Assembly: GCA_016787135.1 (NCBI GenBank)
Contig: JAEUVK010000119.1
Coordinates: 1-35,615 of the forward strand
Reading direction: 5' to 3'
Length of the DNA stretch: 35,615 bases
Source: Chitinophagaceae bacterium
GTDB taxonomy: Bacteria; Bacteroidota; Bacteroidia; Chitinophagales; Chitinophagaceae
In this document: piece after piece, positions 8,477 through 17,236 of the stretch
How the letters are laid out: each line of letters starts with the position of its first letter
Position numbering within the stretch: position 1 is the first letter of the stretch
Made by a program: the position numbers and the translations under genes
The notes under the pieces: generated by a model
Databases searched by the model: none
Seen by the model: only the letters and a program-made list of their open reading frames with translations
Told to the model about the DNA's origin: nothing

Positions 8477-9907
8477 TTATTTTATCCATGGGCTTTGAAA
8501 ACCAAGTTTCTTTAACCCATTTTGTATATCGGGTATTTTCATGAACAGTTTCCATAATAGCCCGGTGCGATAATTCTCTATCATTACAACGATCGGGCCC
8601 TGGTCGATCGCCAGGTGCGATTTCGCATGCCAGTTGTGATGAATGCTGAAGCCATCAACAAAGCCATATTTGCTCCATATTTTATTACCAAGCTCTTCAT
8701 AGAAATAACGAAGCGCCTGCATGCTTTCCTTTGGCGTATATGGCATGGAAGAAATAGCAGCGGTCGGCTGTATCACACCTTTATCATTTTCAGGGCTATG
8801 CGCTACATAACCTTTATAACTATCCCCTGCTGTTAAACCCCAGCATTTATCGCTATACCCCTTGTACTTATTGGGATTCTCTATACAATAAGCCCGATTG
8901 ATGAGTGTATGATTCTTCCCCTGCAAAAAATAGTCATTGCCCAATGAATCCTTCAATCCGTTAGGGTCAATACCCTGGAAGGTATATTGCTCAAAGAATA
9001 ATGGCCCTCCCTTGTCCTTATCATAATTACCCAGTGGCAGTTTATAGCCATAGTATTCTTTCCCATTCTTAAAACCAAAACTGCCCGCCCATGTACCATC
9101 ATATGCATCCTTGGATATCGCATGACGTGGTGAAGAGGCAGACATAATGTAGGTAATAAGACATTCATTCCATCCCCATACGGGAAAATTCATATCAAAA
9201 CCGTTATTGGGGCTCCAATGCCAGTACAGTTTTTTTTCATTATTGGTATGCCAGTTCCAGTTGGCTGCCCCCCACATCTGGTTGATACGCTTACGCAGGT
9301 AAACTTCCCGTGGTGCATCCTTACTGAAATACTCTCTTGCACATAAGAACCCCATCAACAGGTAAGAGGTTTCCACAATATCTGCCCCGTCATCCAATCT
9401 GTCGAACTTAATGGTCTTTCCGGTTCTTCCATTCATGAAGTGCGGATAAATGCCATGATAACAATCTGCATTGATCAAAAAATCTGCGATCTTGATGAGT
9501 CTTCTTACTGCAGTATCCCTTCCGATCCACCCCCTTTCAACCGCTACTATGGTACTCATGATCCCGAAACCTGTACCTCCTATAGCCCCTGCATCAGGGC
9601 CAAATTGTGTTTTACTGAAATTAGGCTCACCCCATGCTTCATTTATATAATCCCAGTAATGCTCGGCTAACACTGTATTACTTCTCTCCAGCGCCAATCC
9701 GCTTGCCGGATGCGCTCCATGCCAGAAGAAACGGAAGGTCTGCCTTTGCACTGTTTCCAGTAATTGTTCATCACTTAAGCCTTTGATAATGCCAGTAACC
9801 GGTACATCATCAGGCCCATCACCGTACTTTCCCTTTTTGGACGTTTGCGCAAAAGAAAAGCCAACCACCGATAAGGCAACCAATAAACATGTCAGTCGTT
9901 TCATCAT
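8477..9907 (-). CDS. GH144 endo-beta-1,2-glucanase-like enzyme, copy 1 (periplasmic)
   Basis: 476 residues with a type I signal peptide (cleavage near SFAQ, residues 18-21). The whole mature part matches the Glycoamylase-like fold now assigned to GH144, an (alpha/alpha)6 barrel whose founding member is a Chitinophaga endo-beta-1,2-glucanase. Family signatures include DDGADIVETSYL (172-183), YWHWSPNNG (228-236) with WNECLI, KNHTLIN and LAIDQGPIVVMIENYRTGLLW. Compared with copy 2 it carries an extra loop at about residues 80-107. It is the third of three GH144 genes and follows the phosphodiesterase by 18 bases. Probable role: cutting linear or cyclic beta-1,2-glucan to sophoro-oligosaccharides in the periplasm. 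Older databases call the family glucoamylase, which is misleading. Confidence 0.9.
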   Translation of the reverse strand: MMKRLTCLLVALSVVGFSFAQTSKKGKYGDGPDDVPVTGIIKGLSDEQLLETVQRQTFRFFWHGAHPASGLALERSNTVLAEHYWDYINEAWGEPNFSKTQFGPDAGAIGGTGFGIMSTIVAVERGWIGRDTAVRRLIKIADFLINADCYHGIYPHFMNGRTGKTIKFDRLDDGADIVETSYLLMGFLCAREYFSKDAPREVYLRKRINQMWGAANWNWHTNNEKKLYWHWSPNNGFDMNFPVWGWNECLITYIMSASSPRHAISKDAYDGTWAGSFGFKNGKEYYGYKLPLGNYDKDKGGPLFFEQYTFQGIDPNGLKDSLGNDYFLQGKNHTLINRAYCIENPNKYKGYSDKCWGLTAGDSYKGYVAHSPENDKGVIQPTAAISSMPYTPKESMQALRYFYEELGNKIWSKYGFVDGFSIHHNWHAKSHLAIDQGPIVVMIENYRTGLLWKLFMKIPDIQNGLKKLGFQSPWIK

Positions 9908-9925
9908 TTAAAATGTTTTGTTTGC

Positions 9926-11164
9926 TTATTTTACCGTGACCCACCTGTTCAAAAAGTTATACGGAAACCCGATAGCTATTTTATAAAAATCAGAGGGCTT
10001 ATTCCTTACATCTATTTTAGCGAATCCATCTGCTACCGGTACTTCGGCCATTAATTGATACTCATCCCTGCCACCTGTTCCGAAATGCTCACTGGTTGTC
10101 AGCCATATCTTCGCTTTCCCTTCTTTATTGATCACTTTCCATTTTACTTCTATCCTTTCACCCGTCAGTGTTGCTGCTGCATCTGTAGCAGATATTTTAC
10201 CTGTTAATGATACACCGTCCAATTCCATCAGGTTATCCTTCGGAATAGTAACGTCTAAAAATGAGGCTATTGATGGTATGATATCCACTATAGCAGGTTG
10301 CTGTTTCAAAAACCGTTCATTCAGGTCTTTTGCATTGGTGATGATCCAGGTAGTTCTTTCCCGCTCAGTTTGTCCGCCATGATGGTAGCCGTTTTCTTCC
10401 CGTCCATGATCGGTCGTGATCCATATCTGCCACTCTTCATTGAAATTCTTTTCCCTGTATTGAACCGCCTCCCATATTCTTTGCAATTGTTTATCCATTG
10501 CCACCACCGCATTATCCAGTTGTCCGCTATTGCCATGCCTGTGCCCCATTTCATCCGTATATTCCAGGTAGACCCAGCTCAGGTCAGGCGCTATTCTCTT
10601 AATGTATGCTGATGCTGTATCTGCTACCGCTTCATCTATCAGGTAATAAAAAAGCCCTGCTGTATCATGAGGGTAACGAACAGTATCAAGCTCCAATCCG
10701 TCGAAGTAAAAATCCGGTTGCAGGTTCCCTGCTTCTTTGGCATCGCTGCCGATCAGTTTTGTCCGGTTGTCAAGCCATGCAGAGAAGATGGCTGTTTTCT
10801 TTTCCGGGTACCGGGTTTTAAAGAGCCGGAAAATATTCTGGTAATGATAATTTGGTTCCTTGATATCGTTATCCCATACGTTATGCTTGTTCACCCAGGT
10901 ACCGGTCAACAGGCTATTATAGCCCACAGCAGAAATAGTAGGCGTTTGCGAATAGCCATCTTTTTCTCCTCCCACAAAAGCTCTTGCATACCCTCCTTTC
11001 CCGCTTATAGCATCCAAAGCAGGCGTACTGACTCTTTCTATCAGGTCCGCAGGAATACCATCAGCGATGACAAAAACCACTTTTCTTTCCGGTCGATTAC
11101 CGGTAATACACGAATATAACAGCCAGCAGGCAGAAGCGATCAATATATGTCCCGGCTTTATCAT
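9926..11164 (-). CDS. Alkaline-phosphatase-superfamily phosphodiesterase, lipoprotein
   Basis: 412 residues. The N-terminus ends in LLYSC, so Cys19 is probably lipidated. Residues 28-300 show the metal-dependent nucleotide pyrophosphatase/phosphodiesterase core: Asp35 (FVIADG), Thr76 in the TPT segment as probable nucleophile, Asp204 and His208 in YTDEMGHRHG, Asp252-His253 in TTDHGR, and His261/His262 before GGQT. These are the expected two-zinc ligands. A beta-rich region of about 90 residues follows. The gene lies between two GH144 genes with 18-base gaps on each side, so it probably acts on the same glycan. A good guess is removal of phosphodiester substituents such as phosphoglycerol or phosphoethanolamine; a sulfatase role is unlikely because no CxPxR motif is present. 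Confidence 0.86.
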   Translation of the reverse strand: MIKPGHILIASACWLLYSCITGNRPERKVVFVIADGIPADLIERVSTPALDAISGKGGYARAFVGGEKDGYSQTPTISAVGYNSLLTGTWVNKHNVWDNDIKEPNYHYQNIFRLFKTRYPEKKTAIFSAWLDNRTKLIGSDAKEAGNLQPDFYFDGLELDTVRYPHDTAGLFYYLIDEAVADTASAYIKRIAPDLSWVYLEYTDEMGHRHGNSGQLDNAVVAMDKQLQRIWEAVQYREKNFNEEWQIWITTDHGREENGYHHGGQTERERTTWIITNAKDLNERFLKQQPAIVDIIPSIASFLDVTIPKDNLMELDGVSLTGKISATDAAATLTGERIEVKWKVINKEGKAKIWLTTSEHFGTGGRDEYQLMAEVPVADGFAKIDVRNKPSDFYKIAIGFPYNFLNRWVTVK

Positions 11165-11182
11165 TGTGCCAACAGGGTTCTT

Positions 11183-12532
11183 TCATTTTTTTATCCAGGG
11201 GCTTTCAAAACCAAGTTTCTTCAATCCCGTTTGTACTTCGGGGCAGCTCATAAATAATTTCCATAACAATCCGCTCCGGTAATTCTCAATCATGACAATG
11301 ATCGGTCCCTGGTCTATAGCGAGATATGATTTTGCATACCAATTCTGCGTTTCATTGAATGCATCTACAAAACCGTATTCGCCCCATATCTTGTCGCCCA
11401 GGTCAAAATAGAAATGTTTCAATGCCTGCATCGAGTAATCAGGTGTGTAAGGAAATGCAGATAATGCAGCTGTGGGTGTAATGGTGCCGATATCTTCCGT
11501 GGGAGAATGAGCAGCATAGCCATTGTACGTATCACTGGCTGTTAACCCCCAGCAACTTTCTCCATACCCTTTGAACTTATTCGGATTACGGATGCAGTGC
11601 TCCCGGTTGATCAGTGTATGATTTTTGTTTTGTTCCCAGTAATCTGCATAACGGTCTTTCAGACCCAGTGGGTCCAACCCTAAAAAGGAATATTGAGAAA
11701 AGAATAAAGGGCCGCCATAATCAAAACCCAATGGTAGCCTGATGCCATAAAACTCCTTGCCATTTTTAAAGAAATCACTGATAGCCCATCCGCGATGATA
11801 TACTGATGAATTGATCTGGTATTTTTCGTTGGGACATGAAGCCGCCAGCATATACATGATCATACATTCATTGAAACCACGCACCGGAAAATTCATAGCC
11901 CATCCATTGTTCGGGCTCCAGTGCCAGTATAATACTTCTTGTCCTTGCGTATACCAGTTCCATTCTATATCCGGCCACATCCAGCTGATCCGGCTGCGCA
12001 ATTCCCGCTCTACGGGGTCATTAGTATTAAAATACTGGCGTGCACATAATAATCCCTGGAATAAATAAGATGTTTCTACCAGGTCACCACCATCATCTTT
12101 ACGGCTGAAAGGAATCGTCTTCCCGGTAGCGCCATCCATCCAATGGGGAAATGCTCCATGATAGCTTTCTGCTTTTAATAAAAACTTCACCATCTTGAGC
12201 AGAAACCTTGCTGCCGTATCACGGCCGATCCATTTTCTTTCAACAGCTACAATCACACTCATGATGCCAAAACCAGTGCCCCCAACCGCTATTGTTTCAT
12301 GTCCATAGCCAAAATTGGTATTGCTCCTTTCTCTTGCCATGCCACTTACAGGATGGGCAAAATCCCAGAAATAACGAAAGGTTTGTTTTTGTACAAGGTC
12401 AAGCAGAGCAGAATCTGATAAATTCCGTGGACGATCAACCGGGTTGAATGGAACAACTGCTTCCTTCTTTTGTGAAAAAGATGTAGCAAAAAGAAAAAAA
12501 CATACAAATAAAAAAAACAATCTTTTATTCAT
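11183..12532 (-). CDS. GH144 endo-beta-1,2-glucanase-like enzyme, copy 2 (periplasmic)
   Basis: 449 residues with a strong signal peptide (cleavage near TSFSQ, residue 21). The catalytic domain begins about residue 38 (SDSALLDLVQKQTFRYFWDF) and keeps the shared GH144 blocks DDGGDLVETSYL (146-157), YWHWSPNNG (202-210), NECM, KNHTLIN and AIDQGPIIVMIENYRSGLLW. It is the shortest and plainest of the three copies. It starts 45 bases after copy 3 and is followed by the phosphodiesterase after 18 bases. Paralogy with copies 1 and 3 is obvious by eye over the full domain; the copies may differ in preferred chain length, cyclic versus linear glucan, or tolerance of substituents. Confidence 0.9.
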   Translation of the reverse strand: MNKRLFFLFVCFFLFATSFSQKKEAVVPFNPVDRPRNLSDSALLDLVQKQTFRYFWDFAHPVSGMARERSNTNFGYGHETIAVGGTGFGIMSVIVAVERKWIGRDTAARFLLKMVKFLLKAESYHGAFPHWMDGATGKTIPFSRKDDGGDLVETSYLFQGLLCARQYFNTNDPVERELRSRISWMWPDIEWNWYTQGQEVLYWHWSPNNGWAMNFPVRGFNECMIMYMLAASCPNEKYQINSSVYHRGWAISDFFKNGKEFYGIRLPLGFDYGGPLFFSQYSFLGLDPLGLKDRYADYWEQNKNHTLINREHCIRNPNKFKGYGESCWGLTASDTYNGYAAHSPTEDIGTITPTAALSAFPYTPDYSMQALKHFYFDLGDKIWGEYGFVDAFNETQNWYAKSYLAIDQGPIIVMIENYRSGLLWKLFMSCPEVQTGLKKLGFESPWIKK

Positions 12533-12577
12533 CGAAATTGTTTTAATCGGGTTAATCTGCTGCAGGTCTTATTTAAC

Positions 12578-14242
12578 TTACAGGTACGGGGCGGTAAATC
12601 CAAGTGTCAGCATGCCGGTTTTGACTTCGGGACAGCTGGTGAACAGGTTCCATAGCAAACCTGTCCTGTAGTTTTCGATCATTAGCATGATCGGACCCTG
12701 GTCAATAGCCAGATATGAATTGGCAAACCATGCATCCTTTAATGAAAAAGCATCTTTGAAGCCATATTCACCCCATACTTTATCACCAAGAACATAATAG
12801 AAGAATTTCAGCGCTTTCATGGATTCAGCCGGCGTATAGGGGATGGATGATATGGCTGCTGTTGGTGCTATCACCCCTACATCATTGGTTGGCGAACTGG
12901 CAGTATATCCATTCTGGATGTCGCTGGCAGTAAGACCCCATACTGAATCACTATAACCAAAATAATTATTTGGGTTTGCTTTACAGTAATTATAATTGAT
13001 CAGTGTATGATTTTTGGTTTGTGTTGCATAGTTCGCTGAAGCATCTGCTAACCCGGTCGGGTTGATCCCAAGAAATGAGTAATGCTCAAAGAATAAAGGC
13101 CCGCCGAAAGAAGGCCCTAAAGGAAGGGTATAGCCATAATAACTATTGCCATTTACAAAACCAGTTCCTCCTTTCCAGCCATTGGTATAGACAGATGCAG
13201 GTATGCCATGTGTAGTGGAAGAAGCAGCGAGCACATACGTGATCAGGCATTCATTCCACCCCCTGATAGGCATATTCATGATCCACCCTTTGTCATTGCT
13301 GTAATGCCAGTACAAAACATTCTGACCTCCCTGGCGGAACCAATCCCATTCTACATTATTATACAGCGTATTGATATCGCTACGAAGCGTTGTTTCTGAC
13401 GCATCTGCCAGGTTGAAATACTGGCGGGCTGTCAGCAATCCCATCATGAGATAAGAAGTTTCTACAAGATCAGCGCCATTATCATTTGTACTGAAAGGAA
13501 CGATAGCGCCTGTGTTCCCGTTCAGCCAATGGGGAAATGCCCCCTTTACTTTTACAGCTGTATTCTTCAGGAATGCCACAATGGTCTGCATTCTGGCAAG
13601 CCCTTGTGCACGGGTGATGAAATTCCGGCTGATAGCTGTTGGTATGGTCATGATGCCAAAACCTGATCCGCCGGAGGTAACAATATCACCGGATGTATTT
13701 CTTTCTCTTGCGAGGCCGCTCACCGGATGACCGAAGTCCCAGAAGTATTTGAATGTTTGCTGTTCTACAAGGTCGAGCAGCGCATCATCCGATATAACAG
13801 GAAACTTCCTGGATGAATCAATGATCGTCATTAATGTGATATCATTTCCCGAAAGAAGATGCCCGCCGTTCTTTGATTTAAGCGTCGTAGCTACGGACAC
13901 TATATACCGGGAAAGATACCCAAGCGGCGAGGAGGGCTGCAATACAACAATACTGTCCCCGTTCTCATAATTCACATTGCAGGGCACTGCGGCACCGGCA
14001 TTTGTTTTAAAGGTTATATTGGCAGCAACCGTATTCCTGTCAATAGCTGCATTAAAGCGGAATTTAGTAACAGGAGTTATACTGACATTGAACTGGGTAT
14101 TCTGAGAAACAACATTATCAATAACCCAGTTATTAATAGAAAAATTAACAGGAGCCGGTGGCTGTGGATCCGGCGTGGACCCTTTTTTAACACAACCCAC
14201 CCATAGCATACACAACGGCACCAAAAACGGAATTATTTTCAT
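12578..14242 (-). CDS. GH144 endo-beta-1,2-glucanase-like lipoprotein, copy 3, with Ig-like domain
   Basis: 554 residues. The signal ends at Cys17 (LWVGC), followed by a Lys/Pro-rich linker, so this copy is probably lipid-anchored and may face outward. Residues about 35-145 form an Ig-like domain of the Big_5 type (KFRFNAAIDRNTVAANITF, GYLSRYIVSV). The GH144 domain spans about 150-554 and has the family blocks ADLVETSYL, WHYSNDKGW (a variant of YWHWSPNNG), WNECLITYV, KNHTLIN and AIDQGPIMLMIENYRTGLLW. The change of the second Trp in WHWS to Tyr sets it apart. As the first GH144 gene in transcription order and the only one with a lipobox, it is the best candidate for initial cutting of the polymer at the surface. 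Confidence 0.9.
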   Translation of the reverse strand: MKIIPFLVPLCMLWVGCVKKGSTPDPQPPAPVNFSINNWVIDNVVSQNTQFNVSITPVTKFRFNAAIDRNTVAANITFKTNAGAAVPCNVNYENGDSIVVLQPSSPLGYLSRYIVSVATTLKSKNGGHLLSGNDITLMTIIDSSRKFPVISDDALLDLVEQQTFKYFWDFGHPVSGLARERNTSGDIVTSGGSGFGIMTIPTAISRNFITRAQGLARMQTIVAFLKNTAVKVKGAFPHWLNGNTGAIVPFSTNDNGADLVETSYLMMGLLTARQYFNLADASETTLRSDINTLYNNVEWDWFRQGGQNVLYWHYSNDKGWIMNMPIRGWNECLITYVLAASSTTHGIPASVYTNGWKGGTGFVNGNSYYGYTLPLGPSFGGPLFFEHYSFLGINPTGLADASANYATQTKNHTLINYNYCKANPNNYFGYSDSVWGLTASDIQNGYTASSPTNDVGVIAPTAAISSIPYTPAESMKALKFFYYVLGDKVWGEYGFKDAFSLKDAWFANSYLAIDQGPIMLMIENYRTGLLWNLFTSCPEVKTGMLTLGFTAPYL

Positions 14243-14257
14243 CAGAAAACACTTGCT

Positions 14258-15727
14258 TTAAAACACCAATGTATTAATTGAATGCGGCAGTGCTGTCACT
14301 TCAGCAGCTTTGCCATTTATCCATAAATAGTAAGGGAATTTAATGCCTCCCTGATTCATCACTACCACAACGGTCTTGCCGTCTTCATTCCTGAAAGCAG
14401 TGGTCAGCAACTGGCTGCGGCTGGCAGCACTGCTGATACGTTTGGCGCCAGGCGTAATGAATTTGGAAAAATGACCGATATAATAATACGCGTTGGTATA
14501 AACCAATTGCCCGGTTTTTGTATCACCATGAACAGGTGCAAAACAAAAATTCTGAGCGTGATTGGGGCCCCCGGTTTCATCTAATAGGATATTCCAGTCG
14601 GTAAAGCCAACCATTCCATTATTGAAATCATTGATCATGCTGCGCCCATATTCTTCTCCGAGCACCCACGCATTATACCTTGCAGCATTAAAGCTTTCTG
14701 CACAACCTTCTGTAAAGAAAATATTCTTATCGGGAAAAGACTCATGCACCCTTTTCAGGTTTTCATACATCGGCTGACCGCCGCTCCAGTCTTCATACCA
14801 GTGAAAACCGATGCCCCATATATACCTGGAAGCTTCAGGGTCATTGAAATAAGTTTGTGCTCTTTGATAGATCAGGTCGCGGTTGTGATCCCATACTATA
14901 ATCTTCTTGCTGGCAAAGCCTTCTTTATGCATTGTGGGCCCTAAATGATCCCGCAGGAAATCTCTTTCTTCTTCCGCTGTATAGATACAACTTTCCCAAC
15001 GCTGGGTAGCCATAGGCTCGTTCTGCACACTGATACCCCAGACAGGAATGCCTTCTTTCTCATACTCTTTAATGAATTTGGTATAGTATAATGCCCAGCT
15101 ATCATAAAAATCTTTTTTCAGCTTACCGCCATGCAGCATGTCATTATTATCTTTCATCCACGCAGGCGGGCTCCACGGACTGGCAAATAGGTTCAGCTTG
15201 CCGCCTGCTGCTGTTATCGCCTCCCTGATAAAAGGTATCTTATACTTTTTATCATGTTCAATGTTGAACGACTTCAATTCCCTATCACCGTCGGTGACAT
15301 ACGTGTACATATCACTGCTGAAATCACAACTATTGATATTGGTCCTTGCCACGGTATAGCCGATACCGTTTTGTTTATCAAAATAGGCAGTCAGCAGCTC
15401 CTGTTGTTTCTCTTTGGGTAATTTATAAAATGTTTCAGCCGAAGCATCGGTCAACGCAGCACCAATACCCAGGTAAGTTTGAAATGTTTTAGCCGGGTCA
15501 ACAAATACACATATTTGTGTTTCTACCGGCTGGCCCATCTCTTTGAACTCAAGTGTATCAGTAGCAGATAACCGGTAACTGCTGCTATCAGCAGTAGTGT
15601 AAACAATTACTTTTTTCCCGTCTGTCGAAAAAGAAGCATTGCTCTTTTGTTCTGTTACTCCGTCTTCTTTCTTTTCTGAACAGGAAAAAATTCCTGCCAG
15701 TACTGTAAATAATATTACTCTTTTCAT
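14258..15727 (-). CDS. GH30 beta-glucosidase/endo-beta-1,6-glucanase-like lipoprotein, copy 1
   Basis: 489 residues. The lipobox Cys16 (GIFSC) is followed by SEKKED, an acidic/Lys pattern compatible with Bacteroidota surface lipoprotein export. The family 30 TIM barrel is clear: FASPWSPPAWMKDN, acid/base Glu237 in SVQNEP, nucleophile Glu340 in IFFTEG, then a C-terminal beta domain ending in the typical LPHSINTLVF. This arrangement fits GH30 subfamilies 1 and 3 (beta-glucosidase, endo-beta-1,6-glucanase). It follows GH30 copy 2 by 18 bases. Expected role: cleaving beta-1,6 or related beta-glucosidic links in the substrate taken up by the locus. Confidence 0.92.
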   Translation of the reverse strand: MKRVILFTVLAGIFSCSEKKEDGVTEQKSNASFSTDGKKVIVYTTADSSSYRLSATDTLEFKEMGQPVETQICVFVDPAKTFQTYLGIGAALTDASAETFYKLPKEKQQELLTAYFDKQNGIGYTVARTNINSCDFSSDMYTYVTDGDRELKSFNIEHDKKYKIPFIREAITAAGGKLNLFASPWSPPAWMKDNNDMLHGGKLKKDFYDSWALYYTKFIKEYEKEGIPVWGISVQNEPMATQRWESCIYTAEEERDFLRDHLGPTMHKEGFASKKIIVWDHNRDLIYQRAQTYFNDPEASRYIWGIGFHWYEDWSGGQPMYENLKRVHESFPDKNIFFTEGCAESFNAARYNAWVLGEEYGRSMINDFNNGMVGFTDWNILLDETGGPNHAQNFCFAPVHGDTKTGQLVYTNAYYYIGHFSKFITPGAKRISSAASRSQLLTTAFRNEDGKTVVVVMNQGGIKFPYYLWINGKAAEVTALPHSINTLVF

Positions 15728-15745
15728 ATATCCTGATTTTAATCC

Positions 15746-17236
15746 TTACCAAACATAAGTACCTGCTGCGCCAGCACCCAGCGAAGTGGTGATCCATTTA
15801 CCATTGTGGCGTATCTTAAACGTAACTGTTGATGCTTCATCGTTCACCACTATCACCACTTTCTTACCCGATGGTGTCAGAAAGGCAGCATTGGCCAGAT
15901 TACCAATATTGTTGCTCGCTACCCGTACAGACCCTGGCGGAACGAATTTAGAAGCATGTGCAATGATATAATAGCCGACATTCCTTACCACATTAGACCC
16001 TGCTATTGTAACAGCACCTTTACATTCTGTACATCCTCCGGGTGTATGCGGGTTGTAAGAAGGATCACTGGCAAGATTCCACTCAAGTGCATTGCGGCTC
16101 CAGTTTCGCATTGAACCAATAATGACATTCTTCAGGTGCCAGCGCAGGTCCCCACTAAAACTACCATTGGCCCCTGTCCATTGCTCGGTAAAGTACAGTT
16201 GCTTATCGGGATAGGCGCCATGAACAGTTGACAAAGCACTGATGTCCCCATTGTACAAATGAAAAGCCGACCCGTTAATATAAGGTCTCGCACCTGCATC
16301 ACTTAAAACATTGACAGGATAACTTGGATTATCACAATTGTGATCCCAGATAACGATCTTCGTAGTGATACCTGCTGACTGAAAAACCGGGCCAAGATGA
16401 TTCTTTATAAAATCGGCCTGTTGCGCTGAACTCATGACCATGCTCGGGTTATTACCGCCATGCTGCGGCTCATTCTGAATGGTAATAGCATCTATGGTTA
16501 TCCCTTTTGCCTGCATTGCCTGAATGTATTTGACAAAATATTGCGCATAGACATTGTAATACTGTGTTTGCAGGCTTCCGCCGATCGAACTGCCATTATC
16601 CTTCATCCATACCGGGGCGCTCCAGGGTGACCCCATGATCTTTATGGACGGATTGATCGTCAGAATTTGTTTTAATACAGGAATAAGATCAACCGTATCC
16701 TTTGAAAGACTGAAGTTGGCCAGCGTCGGATCGGTTTGTCCGGCTGGCATATCGTCATAACTGAATACTGTTTGGCTCAGGTCAGAAGCGCCGATACTGA
16801 GCCTCAAATAACTTACACTTATAGAATTAGGACCGTTACCAAAGAGTTCATTCAACAATGCATTTTTCTCAGATGTGTTCATCGCGTTGATCAGGTAAGC
16901 ACTTCCGCCTGTCAACGTGTAACCGAAGCCATCAATGGTTTGCATCGTTGAGGTAGTATCCACATCGACGAATGAATAGCTGTTGGCCGTGGTCCCAAAG
17001 GTCATTGTACCTGATTGTTTTTCCAGTAGCGAAGTACCGCTTCCATTGGTCATCCAGAACTCTGCGTCAGGCCCGGTGGGGGTTACAGGAGGCGGATTAG
17101 GCGGAGGGGTTGTACCCCCGCCACCATCACTTTTTTTATTACAAAGACAATTGAATCCGAGGATACAACACATGACCGGGTAAATAAAATACCGGCGGGA
17201 TATACGGGTTAGATCAAACTTTGGCATCATGATCAT
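15746..17236 (-). CDS. GH30 glucan endo-beta-1,6-glucosidase-like lipoprotein, copy 2
   Basis: 496 residues; the start ATG at 17236 overlaps the stop of the upstream FG-GAP gene (ATGA), with further in-frame ATGs at 17230 and 17227. A lipobox cysteine (Cys30 or Cys32, GFNCLCNKK) is followed by a Gly/Pro-rich linker (38-54), which suits a surface-exposed enzyme. Family 30 motifs: GSPWSAPVWMKDN, acid/base Glu256 in IQNEP, nucleophile Glu351 in YFTEQW, WNLA and an ASKFVPPGS stretch typical of subfamily 30_1/30_3 enzymes. Only distantly similar to the neighbouring GH30 copy 1, so the pair probably splits labour (endo versus exo, or different linkages). Endo-beta-1,6-glucanase is the leading guess. 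Confidence 0.92.
   Translation of the reverse strand: MIMMPKFDLTRISRRYFIYPVMCCILGFNCLCNKKSDGGGGTTPPPNPPPVTPTGPDAEFWMTNGSGTSLLEKQSGTMTFGTTANSYSFVDVDTTSTMQTIDGFGYTLTGGSAYLINAMNTSEKNALLNELFGNGPNSISVSYLRLSIGASDLSQTVFSYDDMPAGQTDPTLANFSLSKDTVDLIPVLKQILTINPSIKIMGSPWSAPVWMKDNGSSIGGSLQTQYYNVYAQYFVKYIQAMQAKGITIDAITIQNEPQHGGNNPSMVMSSAQQADFIKNHLGPVFQSAGITTKIVIWDHNCDNPSYPVNVLSDAGARPYINGSAFHLYNGDISALSTVHGAYPDKQLYFTEQWTGANGSFSGDLRWHLKNVIIGSMRNWSRNALEWNLASDPSYNPHTPGGCTECKGAVTIAGSNVVRNVGYYIIAHASKFVPPGSVRVASNNIGNLANAAFLTPSGKKVVIVVNDEASTVTFKIRHNGKWITTSLGAGAAGTYVW

Noticed and set aside
8477..14242. Reading the three GH144 genes as glucoamylases (alpha-glucan hydrolases)
   Set aside because: The name comes from an old Pfam label; the family characterised in Chitinophaga cleaves beta-1,2-glucan, and no GH15 motifs are seen.
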